This document shows, one piece after another, positions 24,970-33,642 of a stretch of DNA of 64,000 nt (positions are counted from its first letter, which is position 1; each line of letters begins with the position of its first letter). A model generated the notes under the pieces. It did no database searches. It worked only from the letters and a program-made list of their open reading frames with translations, and was not told where the DNA came from. The stretch is from Parabacteroides timonensis (GTDB lineage: Bacteria; Bacteroidota; Bacteroidia; Bacteroidales; Tannerellaceae), in the NCBI RefSeq assembly GCF_900128505.1, contig NZ_LT669940.1:1274883-1338882 (forward strand), written 5' to 3'. The position numbers were made by a program, and so were the translations under genes.

Positions 24970-25506
24970 ATGAATAAGATCCGATTAAAAGATAAAGAAT
25001 TCGAACTGTTTATCCCGGAGAAGGAGATCAAAGAGGCCATTGCGAAGATGGCTGAACAGATTAAAGCAGATGTGGGGGATAGCAATCCTCTGTTTGTAGG
25101 CGTATTGAACGGAGCGTTTATGTTTACCGCCGAACTGATGAGGCAGATGGATATGCACTATGAAATTACATTTGCCCGTTATTCTTCTTATCGGGGACTC
25201 AATACCACCGGAGTTGTTCGCGAGATCATGCCGGTGCAGGCCGATGTGAAGGGACGTACCCTGATCCTCCTGGAAGATATTATCGATACCGGCTATACTA
25301 TGCAGTTTGTGATGGATAAGTTACGGAATGACGGCGCTGCCGATGTAAAGCTGGCAACCATGTTGTTTAAACCGGATTCCCTGAAATGTGATTTGAAGCC
25401 CGACTATGTCGGCCTGCAGATCCCCAGTGATTTTATCGTAGGTTACGGCCTTGATTACGACGAGATGGGACGTGCTTACCGGGATATATATAAAGTGATA
25501 GGTTAA
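24970..25506 (+). CDS. hpt: Hypoxanthine phosphoribosyltransferase
   Basis: Purine salvage enzyme joining hypoxanthine (and guanine) to PRPP to give IMP/GMP in the cytosol. It is 178 residues, the usual size. The PRPP-binding motif is LILLEDIIDTGYTMQFV (about 98-114), with VGVLNGAFMFTAEL as the loop near the N-terminus and GLDYDEMGRAYRDI at the C-terminus, which contacts the base. It has its own promoter and is followed by adk after 35 bp, so the two purine genes are probably co-transcribed. Confidence 0.95.
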   Translation: MNKIRLKDKEFELFIPEKEIKEAIAKMAEQIKADVGDSNPLFVGVLNGAFMFTAELMRQMDMHYEITFARYSSYRGLNTTGVVREIMPVQADVKGRTLILLEDIIDTGYTMQFVMDKLRNDGAADVKLATMLFKPDSLKCDLKPDYVGLQIPSDFIVGYGLDYDEMGRAYRDIYKVIG

Positions 25507-25541
25507 AAGGATATACATTTATATAAATAAGAAACAATATT

Positions 25542-26114
25542 ATGTTGAACGTTGTTATTTTTGGAGCTCCGGGTTCAGGAAAAGGAACACAGAGCGAGTT
25601 GATTATTAAAGAATATGGTTTGGATCACATTTCAACAGGTGATGTATTACGTGCCGAAATGAAAGGTGAAACCGAACTTGGTAAGATCGCAAAAGATTAT
25701 ATCGAAAAAGGTCAGCTTGTACCGGATGAACTGATCGTCGATATGCTGGCAAAAGTATTAGACAGCAAAGTTGGTTCTAAGGGTGTTATCTTCGATGGTT
25801 TCCCCCGTACTATTCCGCAGGCAAAAGCATTGAAAGAAATGTTGAACAAACGTGGTACTGATGTCTCTGTGATGTTGAACCTGCAGGTAGAAGAAGAAGA
25901 ACTGATCAACCGTCTGTTGGAACGCGGTAAAGTATCCGGACGTTCTGACGACAACCTGGAGACAATTAAGTCCAGACTGGATGTATACCACAATCAGACA
26001 GCTCCTTTGGCTGACTATTATGTAGGCGAAGGCAAGCACGTGGGTATTCACGGTATGGGTACAGTCGAAGAAATCTTCGGACGTATTAAAGAAGCAGTAA
26101 ATAAAGTAAAATAA
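25542..26114 (+). CDS. adk: Adenylate kinase
   Basis: Interconverts ATP + AMP and 2 ADP. It is 190 residues, the short form lacking the zinc/LID insertion. The P-loop GAPGSGKGTQ is at residues 7-16, the AMP-binding segment reads HISTGDVLRAEM, then FDGFPRTIPQA, and the LID region is GKVSGRSDDNLETIKSRLD. It lies between hpt and obgE, 14 bp before the latter. Confidence 0.96.
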   Translation: MLNVVIFGAPGSGKGTQSELIIKEYGLDHISTGDVLRAEMKGETELGKIAKDYIEKGQLVPDELIVDMLAKVLDSKVGSKGVIFDGFPRTIPQAKALKEMLNKRGTDVSVMLNLQVEEEELINRLLERGKVSGRSDDNLETIKSRLDVYHNQTAPLADYYVGEGKHVGIHGMGTVEEIFGRIKEAVNKVK

Positions 26115-26128
26115 GAAAGAAATAAAAA

Positions 26129-27286
26129 ATGGCTGAATCAAACTTTGTAGATTACGTAAAGATCTATTGCCGCTCGGGGAAGGGCGGAAGAGGGTCTTCT
26201 CACTTTCGTCGTGAGAAATATATTCCGAAAGGAGGCCCCGACGGAGGCGACGGAGGGCGAGGAGGCCATGTGTATCTTCGCGGTAACCGGAATTACTGGA
26301 CACTCCTCCACTTGAAGTTCGAACGTCATATTATGGCGACAAGCGGTGAAGGCGGTGGTGCCAAACGTAGTTTTGGTAAAGACGGTGAAGACCGTGTGAT
26401 TGAAGTGCCTTGCGGAACCGTTGTATATGATGCCGAAACAGGTGAATACATCTGTGACGTAACAGAAGACGGTCAGGAAGTCATGCTATTGAAAGGCGGA
26501 CGTGGCGGACAGGGTAACTGGCATTTCAAAACATCAACTAATCAGGCTCCCCGTTATGCTCAACCGGGCGAACCGGCTCAGGAACGTAAAGTGATCCTGC
26601 AATTGAAGTTGCTTGCCGACGTTGGTCTGGTAGGTTTCCCGAATGCAGGAAAGTCGACTTTGTTGTCTGTCGTATCGGCAGCCAAACCGAAAATCGCAAA
26701 CTATCCGTTTACGACACTCGAACCGAACCTGGGTATCGTTAGTTATCGTGACCACCGCTCGTTTGTGATGGCCGATATTCCCGGTATTATCGAAGGGGCC
26801 AGTGAAGGCAAAGGACTCGGACTTCGCTTCCTTCGTCATATCGAACGTAACTCGTTACTTCTCTTTATGATCCCGGCAGACTCTGACGATATAAAGAAAG
26901 AGTATGAGATCCTTCATAACGAACTGGTTAAATACAATCCGGAATTGCTGACTAAAAGCCGTGTGTTAGCTATTACCAAAAGTGATATGTTGGACGATGA
27001 GCTGATGGAAGCACTGGAACAGGAATTACCGGAAGGTGTTCCGCATGTGTTTATCTCTTCGATCACCCAACAGGGTATTACCGAATTGAAAGACTTACTC
27101 TGGAAGGAGCTGAACAAAGAAACCTTCCATGAAGTCGAACGTATCGTTCATAAAGATATCGATGTAAGTTCGATACAGTTTGACGATGACGACGATGATT
27201 ACGTCTTTCCTGTTGAAGAGGATGACCCGGACGAAGAATATGAAGAATACGAATGGGATGATGACGATGAAGAAACTGAAAAGTAA
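26129..27286 (+). CDS. obgE: GTPase ObgE/CgtA
   Basis: Essential ribosome-associated GTPase acting in 50S assembly and stress signalling. It is 385 residues. The Gly-rich Obg fold occupies 1-158 (GGPDGGDGGRGGHVYLRGN, GEGGGAKRSFGKDGED). The G domain follows with G1 GFPNAGKST, G2 TTLEP, G3 DIPGIIEGA, G4 TKSD and G5 SSI. The C-terminus is a very acidic tail (runs of Asp/Glu from about residue 352), found in several Obg proteins but not conserved in sequence. The pgeF start overlaps or closely follows its stop. Confidence 0.96.
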   Translation: MAESNFVDYVKIYCRSGKGGRGSSHFRREKYIPKGGPDGGDGGRGGHVYLRGNRNYWTLLHLKFERHIMATSGEGGGAKRSFGKDGEDRVIEVPCGTVVYDAETGEYICDVTEDGQEVMLLKGGRGGQGNWHFKTSTNQAPRYAQPGEPAQERKVILQLKLLADVGLVGFPNAGKSTLLSVVSAAKPKIANYPFTTLEPNLGIVSYRDHRSFVMADIPGIIEGASEGKGLGLRFLRHIERNSLLLFMIPADSDDIKKEYEILHNELVKYNPELLTKSRVLAITKSDMLDDELMEALEQELPEGVPHVFISSITQQGITELKDLLWKELNKETFHEVERIVHKDIDVSSIQFDDDDDDYVFPVEEDDPDEEYEEYEWDDDDEETEK

Positions 27287-27296
27287 TAAAGTTGAA

Positions 27297-28082
27297 ATGT
27301 TGCAATTCTCCGGATTAAGCGGAGAATGCAACATTTCTCATTTTATAACGACCCGTCATGGTGGAGTGAGCGAGGGTAACTATGCCTTGATGAATCCGGG
27401 TGAGTATAGTGGCGACAATCCTGATTCCGTCCGGATGAACCGGCAACTTCTCTCGGATGCAATCGGAATTTCTCCCGAAAGGATTTTTGCTCCTTACCAG
27501 GTACATGAAGCGGAGATCGGTTGCATTAATGCCGATTTTCTTTCGTTGACTGCCGTTCGGCAGAAAGAAGAAATGAACGGGAAAGATGCTCTGGTCACAG
27601 ATATGCCCGGAATATGTATCGCTGTTTCAACGGCCGATTGTGTACCTGTCCTGGTGTATGCTCCTGACAAGAATGTGGTAGCTGCTATTCATGCCGGGTG
27701 GCGTGGTACTGTGAAGCAGATCGTGGCAAAGACGATCGGATATATGGTTGCTCATTACGGTTGTGAACCGTCATGTATGTTGGCCGGTATTGCCCCGTCG
27801 ATTTGTAAGGATTCTTTTGAGGTAGGAGATGAGGTGGTGGCAGCGTTCCAGGCAACCGGAGTCGATATGAACCGTATTATGGAACGGAATATTCAGACTG
27901 GTAAGGCACATATCGATCTTTGGGAAGCAAACCGTATTCAGTTACTTCAATCTGGTTTACGGTCGGAACATATAGAAATATCCGGAATCTGCACATTCCA
28001 GCACCACAATGACTTTTTCTCAGCCCGCCGGTTGGGTGTCAAAAGCGGACGTATTCTGTCCGGAATAATGATTAAAGACTAA
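27297..28082 (+). CDS. pgeF: Peptidoglycan editing factor PgeF (YfiH/laccase domain)
   Basis: Cytosolic zinc-dependent YfiH-family enzyme. In E. coli the homologue edits UDP-MurNAc peptides that carry serine in place of alanine; family members were also called polyphenol oxidases. It is 261 residues. Landmarks are FITTRHGGVSEGNY near the N-terminus, STADCVPVLVY, the HAGWRGT motif with a metal-binding His, and C-terminal GICTFQHHNDFFSARR. The ATG at 27297 is chosen; one at 27267, overlapping the obgE stop, would add 10 residues. Confidence 0.9.
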   Translation: MLQFSGLSGECNISHFITTRHGGVSEGNYALMNPGEYSGDNPDSVRMNRQLLSDAIGISPERIFAPYQVHEAEIGCINADFLSLTAVRQKEEMNGKDALVTDMPGICIAVSTADCVPVLVYAPDKNVVAAIHAGWRGTVKQIVAKTIGYMVAHYGCEPSCMLAGIAPSICKDSFEVGDEVVAAFQATGVDMNRIMERNIQTGKAHIDLWEANRIQLLQSGLRSEHIEISGICTFQHHNDFFSARRLGVKSGRILSGIMIKD

Positions 28083-28089
28083 CAGTATT

Positions 28090-28779
28090 ATGATACACGT
28101 TTCCATCTCAGAAGAAATAATAAAAGCCTGCCCGGATCTACATGTGGCAGTTGTGGCATGCGACGTAAAAAATACAATATCTGACGAACAGTTATGGAAG
28201 GAGATAGCTGAAGTGGAGAATAAGATACGTACGTCCGGAAAGCTGGAGGATATAAATAAATTTCCTCCCATACAAGCTACCCGGCAAGCTTATAAGCGTC
28301 TGGGGAAAGATCCGAACCGTTACCGTCCTTCCGCAGAGGCACTCCGTAGGCGGATATTCCGGGACCTGCCTTTATATAAGATCGATACATTGGTCGATAT
28401 AATCAATCTGCTGTCTATCCAAAGCGGTTACTCTATCGGGGGATTTGATGCGACAAAGATAGACGGCGACCTGGTGTTGGGCGTAGGCAAAGAAGGAGAG
28501 ATTTACCACGGGATAGGTCGCGGCGAACTGAATATTGCCGGGCTTCCTGTCTACCGCGATAACCAGGGAGGCGTTGGAACGCCGACCAGCGACGAAGAAC
28601 GAACCAAGATCGACATGGATACAAGGAAGCTGTTAATGATTATAAACGGCTACTCGGGAAAGGAAGGTTTACAAGAGGCTGTTGCTTATGGGGTATCTCT
28701 TTTAACCCGATATGTATCAACAACTAATTTGGAAATAGAGTTAATTACACCTGAAAGTAGAGTTAAATTATTGTTATAA
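28090..28779 (+). CDS. B3/B4 tRNA-binding domain protein
   Basis: Protein of 229 residues consisting mainly of a B3/B4 domain, the editing-type module of phenylalanyl-tRNA synthetase beta chains. The typical core reads ATRQAYKRLGKDPNRYRPSA, EALRRRIFRDLPLYKID and GGFDATKIDGDL, followed by VYRDNQGGVGTPTSDEERT. Stand-alone members may clear mischarged tRNA or free amino acid esters, but none is assigned here. It lies 7 bp after pgeF and may share its transcript. Confidence 0.85.
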   Translation: MIHVSISEEIIKACPDLHVAVVACDVKNTISDEQLWKEIAEVENKIRTSGKLEDINKFPPIQATRQAYKRLGKDPNRYRPSAEALRRRIFRDLPLYKIDTLVDIINLLSIQSGYSIGGFDATKIDGDLVLGVGKEGEIYHGIGRGELNIAGLPVYRDNQGGVGTPTSDEERTKIDMDTRKLLMIINGYSGKEGLQEAVAYGVSLLTRYVSTTNLEIELITPESRVKLLL

Positions 28780-28844
28780 ACGTGTTAATTATGTTTACAA
28801 ACCTCAAAAGTGGCCAGTTTTATGCTAAAAAACATCTATTTCCT

Positions 28845-28874
28845 TTTGTAGTAACCGATTAATCTATAAATTTG
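28845..28874 (+). promoter_or_regulatory. Promoter of the small winged-helix gene
   Basis: TTTG at 28845-28848, 18 bp, then TAAATTTG at 28867-28874; the ATG follows 33 bp later. Confidence 0.6.
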
Positions 28875-28907
28875 CCCCCGTTAACGAATTAACAAAACGA
28901 AAAGAAA

Positions 28908-29108
28908 ATGATCGAATTGATTGGAACAAACGCCGGCCTCGTTTGGACAGTATTGAACGAAGGCGGAAAAATGAGTGTTAAGGCAGTAAAGAAAGCAACT
29001 AAGATCAAAGCAGAAAAAGACATGTATGCTGCGTTTGGTTGGTTAGCTAAAGAAGGCAAACTTGCTTTCGAAGAGATTGAAGGTGAATTATTTGTTGCGC
29101 TGATCTAA
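28908..29108 (+). CDS. Winged helix-turn-helix protein (DUF2582)
   Basis: Small protein of 66 residues forming a single winged helix: VWTVLNEGGKMSVKAVKKAT gives the first helices of the HTH, DMYAAFGWLAKEGKLAFEEI the recognition helix and wing, and ELFVALI the last strand. Members are abundant in Bacteroidales; DNA targets are unknown. It has its own promoter and terminator, so it is a separate unit. Confidence 0.88.
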   Translation: MIELIGTNAGLVWTVLNEGGKMSVKAVKKATKIKAEKDMYAAFGWLAKEGKLAFEEIEGELFVALI

Positions 29109-29133
29109 TCACGTAACCGATACTAGGTAAAGG

Positions 29134-29168
29134 AGGGCTGTTCGGATGATATTTGGACGGCCTTTTGT
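29134..29168 (+). terminator. Terminator after the winged-helix gene
   Basis: GGCTGTTC pairs with GGACGGCC (29136-29143 with 29155-29162, two G-U pairs), followed by TTTTGTGT. Confidence 0.65.
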
Positions 29169-29204
29169 GTGTCCTGACGTTTTCGGTTCAAAAAAATGGA
29201 CTGA

Positions 29205-29236
29205 CTGTTGCTTTATTCAATTCTAAATTTTACTTT
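29205..29236 (+). promoter_or_regulatory. Promoter of the zapB-like/zapA unit
   Basis: GTTG at 29205-29208, 20 bp, then TACTTTTG at 29229-29236; the start codon at 29257 follows 20 bp later. Confidence 0.55.
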
Positions 29237-29256
29237 TGTATAGAATTTGGTGTGAA

Positions 29257-29550
29257 ATGACCGAAGATCAAAAGAGATTGTTGGCAGTATTTGAGGTAAG
29301 AGTTCGCGATTTGATGGAGTTATGTAATAAGCAAAACCATAAGATTGACGAGCTCACAACTACTTTGTTTCAAAAAGAAGCAGAGTTGAAGTTGGCAAAG
29401 AATACGATTGAAGAGTTGAATACCAAATGCGATAAATTGCTGACGGCAAGAGTTGTTTCTGTAAATGAAGGAGAAATGAAAAGTGCTCGGATGCGATTAT
29501 CGAAGTTAGTGCGGGAAGTAGACAAGTGCATTGCACTATTAAATGAATAG
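29257..29550 (+). CDS. Short coiled-coil protein, ZapB-like
   Basis: Protein of 97 residues that is almost entirely heptad coiled coil (from KRLLAVFEVRVRDLMELCNK to KLVREVDKCIALLNE). The start ATG GAC-like context at 29257 (MTEDQKRLL) is chosen over an in-frame TTG at 29236, which lies inside the -7 promoter element. It sits 5 bp before zapA, so a role at the division ring like ZapB is plausible, but sequence alone does not prove it. Confidence 0.7.
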   Translation: MTEDQKRLLAVFEVRVRDLMELCNKQNHKIDELTTTLFQKEAELKLAKNTIEELNTKCDKLLTARVVSVNEGEMKSARMRLSKLVREVDKCIALLNE

Positions 29551-29555
29551 AAGCG

Positions 29556-29852
29556 ATGGACGATAAATTTCTTATACATTTAGAAATAGCCGAAAAGAGT
29601 TACGGCCTTTGGATCGATCGAAAGGATGAAAAACTTGCGCGGGATGCCGCCAAGCAGATTCGTAATAAGATCAACCAGTATCGGCAAAATTTTGCTCAAT
29701 CCGATGTGGATGTAAAAGATTTGTTAGCCATGGTAGCTTTTCAGTTGTCTATGAATAATTTGCAATTGGAAGATAAAAATGATACAAGTCCTATTACAGA
29801 TAAGATACAGGAACTCACGGGTGAGTTGGAACAGTATTTGAAGGATAAGTAA
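29556..29852 (+). CDS. zapA: Cell division protein ZapA
   Basis: FtsZ-ring stabilising protein of 98 residues. The globular head has LIHLEIAEKSYGLWIDRKDE, followed by the ARDAAKQIRNKINQYRQNF helix and DVKDLLAMVAFQLSMNNLQL, then a coiled-coil tail. This is the standard ZapA layout. It is second in a two-gene unit with a ZapB-like protein and ends before a terminator at 29881-29923. Confidence 0.85.
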   Translation: MDDKFLIHLEIAEKSYGLWIDRKDEKLARDAAKQIRNKINQYRQNFAQSDVDVKDLLAMVAFQLSMNNLQLEDKNDTSPITDKIQELTGELEQYLKDK

Positions 29853-29880
29853 TTATATTATAATTGTAAGAAGAGTTTCC

Positions 29881-29923
29881 GCACTGCTCTGCACGGTGAA
29901 TCGTGTATTGTAGTGCTTTTTTT
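29881..29923 (+). terminator. Terminator after zapA
   Basis: The outer stem GCACT / AGTGC (29881-29885 with 29912-29916) and inner stem TGCAC / GTGTA are followed by seven Ts from 29917. Confidence 0.7.
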
Positions 29924-29959
29924 GTTTTTTATATATATGAATTAAAACTAATAAGTAAA

Positions 29960-31498
29960 ATGGCAGTGTATATAATCATATCATCAGTTGTAGCTCTCCT
30001 GATAGGAGGGTTGTTGACATGGTTGAGCATGCGTTTTCTTCTGAAGTCGAGATACGATTCCGTATTGAAGGAAGCTGAGAAGGAAGCGGAAGTGATCAAG
30101 AAAAATAAGTTGTTGGAAGTAAAGGAAAAGTTTCTGCACCTGAAAGCGGATCTGGAAAAACAAGTGTCGGCAAGGAATGCCAAGATCCAGTCGGTTGAAG
30201 GAAAGCTGAAACAACGTGAATTAACACTTAATCAGCGTCAGGAAGATTTGCAGCGTAAAAACTGTGAGGTAGACGCTGTAAAAGAAAACCTGGCAGCTCA
30301 GTTAGAACTGGTAGATAAGAAGAAACTTGATCTGGAAAAACTTCACCAGCGGGAAATCGAACAACTGGAAGCCCTTTCCGGACTTTCTGCTGACGAAGCT
30401 AAAGAACGATTGATCGAGTCGTTGAAAGATGAAGCTAAATCGGAAGCAACTTCTTTTATCAATGAAATAATGGAAGAAGCCAAGATGACTGCAAATAAGG
30501 AAGCGAAAAAGATCGTTATCCAGTCTATCCAGCGTGTAGCGACTGAAACGGCTATTGAAAATTCTATTACTGTATTCCATATCGATTCGGATGAGATCAA
30601 GGGACGTATTATTGGTCGTGAAGGTCGTAATATCCGTGCTTTGGAAGCAGCAACAGGTATTGAGATCGTTGTGGACGATACTCCTGAAGCAATCGTTCTT
30701 TCCGGATTTGACCCTGTTCGCCGTGAGATAGCCCGTCTGGCATTACATCAGTTGGTTCAGGACGGACGTATCCATCCGGCCCGTATCGAAGAAGTGGTTA
30801 CAAAAGTAAAGAAACAGGTGGAAGACGAAGTGGTTGAAACCGGTAAGCGTACCGTGATTGACTTGGGTGTACATGGTTTGCATCCTGAATTGATCCGTAT
30901 GATCGGTAAAATGAAATACCGTTCTTCCTATGGTCAGAACTTGTTGCAGCATGCCCGTGAAACGGCTAATCTTTGTGCTGTGATGGCTTCTGAGCTTGGA
31001 CTGAACCCGAAAAAAGCAAAACGCGCAGGTTTGTTACACGATATAGGTAAAGTGCCTGATGATGAACCGGAATTGCCACACGCTATTCTGGGTATGAAAC
31101 TTTGTGAAAAATACAAAGAAAAACCGGATATCTGCAATGCAGTGGGTGCTCACCATGATGAGGTTGAAATGCAGACACTGTTGGCTCCGATCGTTCAGGT
31201 TTGTGATGCTATCTCTGGTGCTCGTCCGGGTGCTCGTCGTGAGATTGTAGAAGCTTATATCAAGCGTTTGAATGATCTTGAACAGTTGGCTCTTTCTTAT
31301 CCGGGTGTTGTTAAGACTTATGCTATCCAAGCTGGTCGCGAACTTCGCGTAATTGTAGGAGCAGACAAGATTGACGACAAGGATACAGAAAACCTGTCAA
31401 ATGAAATAGCAAAGAAGATACAGGATGAAATGACTTATCCGGGACAGGTAAAGATCACGGTTATTCGTGAAACTCGTGCCGTAAGTTACGCGAAATAA
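29960..31498 (+). CDS. rny: Ribonuclease Y
   Basis: Membrane-anchored endoribonuclease that starts mRNA decay. It is 512 residues: an N-terminal membrane helix (VYIIISSVVALLIGGLLTWL), a long charged coiled coil to about 195, a KH domain (IKGRIIGREGRNIRALEAAT) and an HD domain with the metal-binding His-Asp in GLLHDIGKVPD and GAHHDEVEM. The start at 29960 (MAVYIIISS) is chosen; an in-frame extension to 29903 lies in the T-run of the zapA terminator. A terminator follows at 31535. Confidence 0.96.
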   Translation: MAVYIIISSVVALLIGGLLTWLSMRFLLKSRYDSVLKEAEKEAEVIKKNKLLEVKEKFLHLKADLEKQVSARNAKIQSVEGKLKQRELTLNQRQEDLQRKNCEVDAVKENLAAQLELVDKKKLDLEKLHQREIEQLEALSGLSADEAKERLIESLKDEAKSEATSFINEIMEEAKMTANKEAKKIVIQSIQRVATETAIENSITVFHIDSDEIKGRIIGREGRNIRALEAATGIEIVVDDTPEAIVLSGFDPVRREIARLALHQLVQDGRIHPARIEEVVTKVKKQVEDEVVETGKRTVIDLGVHGLHPELIRMIGKMKYRSSYGQNLLQHARETANLCAVMASELGLNPKKAKRAGLLHDIGKVPDDEPELPHAILGMKLCEKYKEKPDICNAVGAHHDEVEMQTLLAPIVQVCDAISGARPGARREIVEAYIKRLNDLEQLALSYPGVVKTYAIQAGRELRVIVGADKIDDKDTENLSNEIAKKIQDEMTYPGQVKITVIRETRAVSYAK

Positions 31499-31534
31499 AG
31501 TCTTTAAATAAATTTTGTATACATAATATTAAGG

Positions 31535-31569
31535 TGGCTGATCTGAGAAGATCGGCCATTTTTATTTTG
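31535..31569 (+). terminator. Terminator after rny
   Basis: A 9-bp stem TGGCTGATC / GATCGGCCA (31535-31543 with 31550-31558, one G-U pair) is followed by TTTTTATTTT. Confidence 0.85.
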
Positions 31570-31698
31570 TACAGCTGTTAATTATTGGGTGCTTTTGCTG
31601 TTTTATACTATGATCTGCTTACGTAGTGCCTATGAGAAGAAAGTAAATGCTGAAAAAGCGGAAGAAAGAAAGGAGTAAATATCTGTATGATATAATGA

Positions 31699-31739
31699 TA
31701 AAAAAGAAGTTGCAGTTTCTACTGCAACTTCTTTTTTAT
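31699..31739. terminator. Bidirectional terminator after the LtaS-like gene
   Basis: A perfect 12-bp stem AGAAGTTGCAGT / ACTGCAACTTCT (31705-31716 with 31721-31732) has A-runs before and T-runs after on both strands. It ends the leftward LtaS-like transcript 9 bp after its stop. Confidence 0.85.
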
Positions 31740-31741
31740 TG

Positions 31742-33580
31742 TTACCGGCTACCTAAATCGTCATACAGTGTTTGTAGAAGAACTTTCCCGTTATCCAGAC
31801 GGGTTTTGCTGTCTGTCGAAGGCTTTTCCAATAGCGGCCTGTTACTTTCATTATCGTAGACTGAGACGCCAGTACTGTCTATATATCCAAAACCGTTTGA
31901 GAATGTATAGAAGGAATACTTCGGATAGCCCGGATCAAGTATATCCCGGCTGAATGTGAACTGATCGTGCGGCAGTTTCAACTGACTTAATAGTGTAGCA
32001 GCCAGGTCTGTTTGATTAGCATATATGTCAATGATTGCCGGCTCTTTGACTGCTCCGCCCAGCCATATCATCGGGATATGGAAACGGCGAGGTTCATAAT
32101 CAAGCATGGGTGAAGGGTAGCGATAGCCGTGGTCGGATATCAATACGATCAACGTATTCTGCCAAACAGGCAGTTCTTTCAGTTTGTCGACAAAGCTACC
32201 GATACAACTGTCCGTGAAAGCAACAGAGTTGAGGTAAGGATCTTCCAGGTGATGGAAAGGCACTTCAAATGGTTCATGGCTGCTTAACGTCAGGAAAGTG
32301 CTGAGCCATGGAGTCTTTTCGTTCCTCTCCCTGATCGATTCATACAGATGAGAAAAAGTAATATCATCGTTAGCTCCCCATTTGCTTAGGCGGCTGCTTA
32401 GCGGAAAGTCGCGATCGGCCGTGATCTTGCTGTATCCGGAACCGAAGAAATAACTCTGCATATTGGTGAAGTTGATATCTCCGCCATAAAGCATATCGGC
32501 TGTGTATCCCTGTTCACCAAGGCTTTTGGCAATGGATGGGAGTGTCTGGCTTTTAGCCGGATATTTCATGATGGAAGTTGTAGGTTGTGCCAGGTATCCG
32601 TTCAGTACAGCCACCAGTCCGCGATCGGTACGGAAAGAGTTGGCATACATATTAGTGAATGTTACCCCTTCTTTACTTAGCCTGTTTAGATTGGGAGTGA
32701 TGCCTGCTTCTCCACCGACAGCTTCAATAGCATTGGCTGTGAAGCTTTCCAAAAGGATGATAAGGATATTGGGACGGTCGGTAGTCAGCAGTTCTGTCTT
32801 TTCCGCATTGTTTGTCAGGCTATCGTTGTATTGGGTGAGTGTAGTGTAACGTTTCTGTCTTTCTTCTTCGGGAAAGAAATTGAACTGTGCGGCAAAGTCC
32901 TGTTGTTTACTCATCGATGCGATCAGGCTGAATGTCGGGTTGATCGCAGCGTGGTTCAGGAATTGGTTCTTGCTGAAATAAACCATGCCGACATTTGCTG
33001 TAGAAGTAGTTACACCTCCCCGGATAGGGATGAACAGGATGCCGCCTACCAGCAGGATAACGATTGTTCCGCCTAATCGCCTGCGCACTGGGGTAGAGGG
33101 AAACAATGGAATGATCAACCGTTTGAATAGCCAGTAGATGACCCATGCATAGGCTGCGAACATCACCAGTTGCAGGGCGAAAGTTTTTAGCGGCACACTG
33201 GCCAGCGCATCTTTGGGTGATTGCAGGTAAAAGAACAAGGTCGCATCCAGTCGAAATCCCCAATAACCGTATAATGCGACATCGACGGCATAAATTGCTG
33301 CCACAAGGATTGCAATAATAAGAAAGTAACCTTTCAATATTTTTTTATAGACAGAGCCCGGCAGCCAGATCGATACCAGTACACAAAGAAGAGGAATGAC
33401 AGTCAGATATCCGCTGATTGTACAATCCAGTAATACTCCATGTAAGATTACCTGTAGGTAATCAGTTAGAGAACAGCTGTTCTCTAAAGCATGGTATAGC
33501 ATGAACAACGGTTTCTGGATAGCGAAAACCGGAAGCCAGAGGGCGAACACTGCCAAAAGGAAGATCAATCGTTTACTCAT
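31742..33580 (-). CDS. LtaS-like phosphoglycerol transferase / sulfatase family protein
   Basis: Membrane enzyme of 612 residues: about five hydrophobic helices in the first 190 residues, then an extracytoplasmic alkaline-phosphatase-fold domain. The metal/nucleophile site reads NILIILLESFTANAI and, later, SFRTDRGLVAVLNGY, where the Thr is the expected nucleophile; SSHEPFEVP and ISDHGYRYPSP give the His/Asp ligands. It resembles lipoteichoic acid synthase and MdoB-type phosphoglycerol transferases; in a Gram-negative it more likely decorates a periplasmic glycan or lipid (inference). It is monocistronic. Confidence 0.88.
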   Translation of the reverse strand: MSKRLIFLLAVFALWLPVFAIQKPLFMLYHALENSCSLTDYLQVILHGVLLDCTISGYLTVIPLLCVLVSIWLPGSVYKKILKGYFLIIAILVAAIYAVDVALYGYWGFRLDATLFFYLQSPKDALASVPLKTFALQLVMFAAYAWVIYWLFKRLIIPLFPSTPVRRRLGGTIVILLVGGILFIPIRGGVTTSTANVGMVYFSKNQFLNHAAINPTFSLIASMSKQQDFAAQFNFFPEEERQKRYTTLTQYNDSLTNNAEKTELLTTDRPNILIILLESFTANAIEAVGGEAGITPNLNRLSKEGVTFTNMYANSFRTDRGLVAVLNGYLAQPTTSIMKYPAKSQTLPSIAKSLGEQGYTADMLYGGDINFTNMQSYFFGSGYSKITADRDFPLSSRLSKWGANDDITFSHLYESIRERNEKTPWLSTFLTLSSHEPFEVPFHHLEDPYLNSVAFTDSCIGSFVDKLKELPVWQNTLIVLISDHGYRYPSPMLDYEPRRFHIPMIWLGGAVKEPAIIDIYANQTDLAATLLSQLKLPHDQFTFSRDILDPGYPKYSFYTFSNGFGYIDSTGVSVYDNESNRPLLEKPSTDSKTRLDNGKVLLQTLYDDLGSR

Positions 33581-33609
33581 AATGTCGGATATATGGTCTA
33601 TTAAGAAAC

Positions 33610-33636
33610 GAAGGGCGACTGATACAGCCGCCCTTC
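33610..33636 (-). terminator. Terminator after the ABC-F gene
   Basis: A perfect 8-bp stem GAAGGGCG / CGCCCTTC (33610-33617 with 33629-33636) lies 6 bp after the ABC-F stop. On the minus strand GTTTCTTAAT follows. Confidence 0.65.
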
Positions 33637-33642
33637 ATCTGA

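Noticed and set aside
29853..29959. 6S RNA between zapA and rny, by analogy with the zapA-ssrS order of enterics
   Set aside because: The gap is only 107 bp and is explained by a simple terminator hairpin.
31647..31859. 70-residue plus-strand frame
   Set aside because: It runs through the bidirectional terminator at 31705-31732 and into the antisense of the LtaS-like gene.
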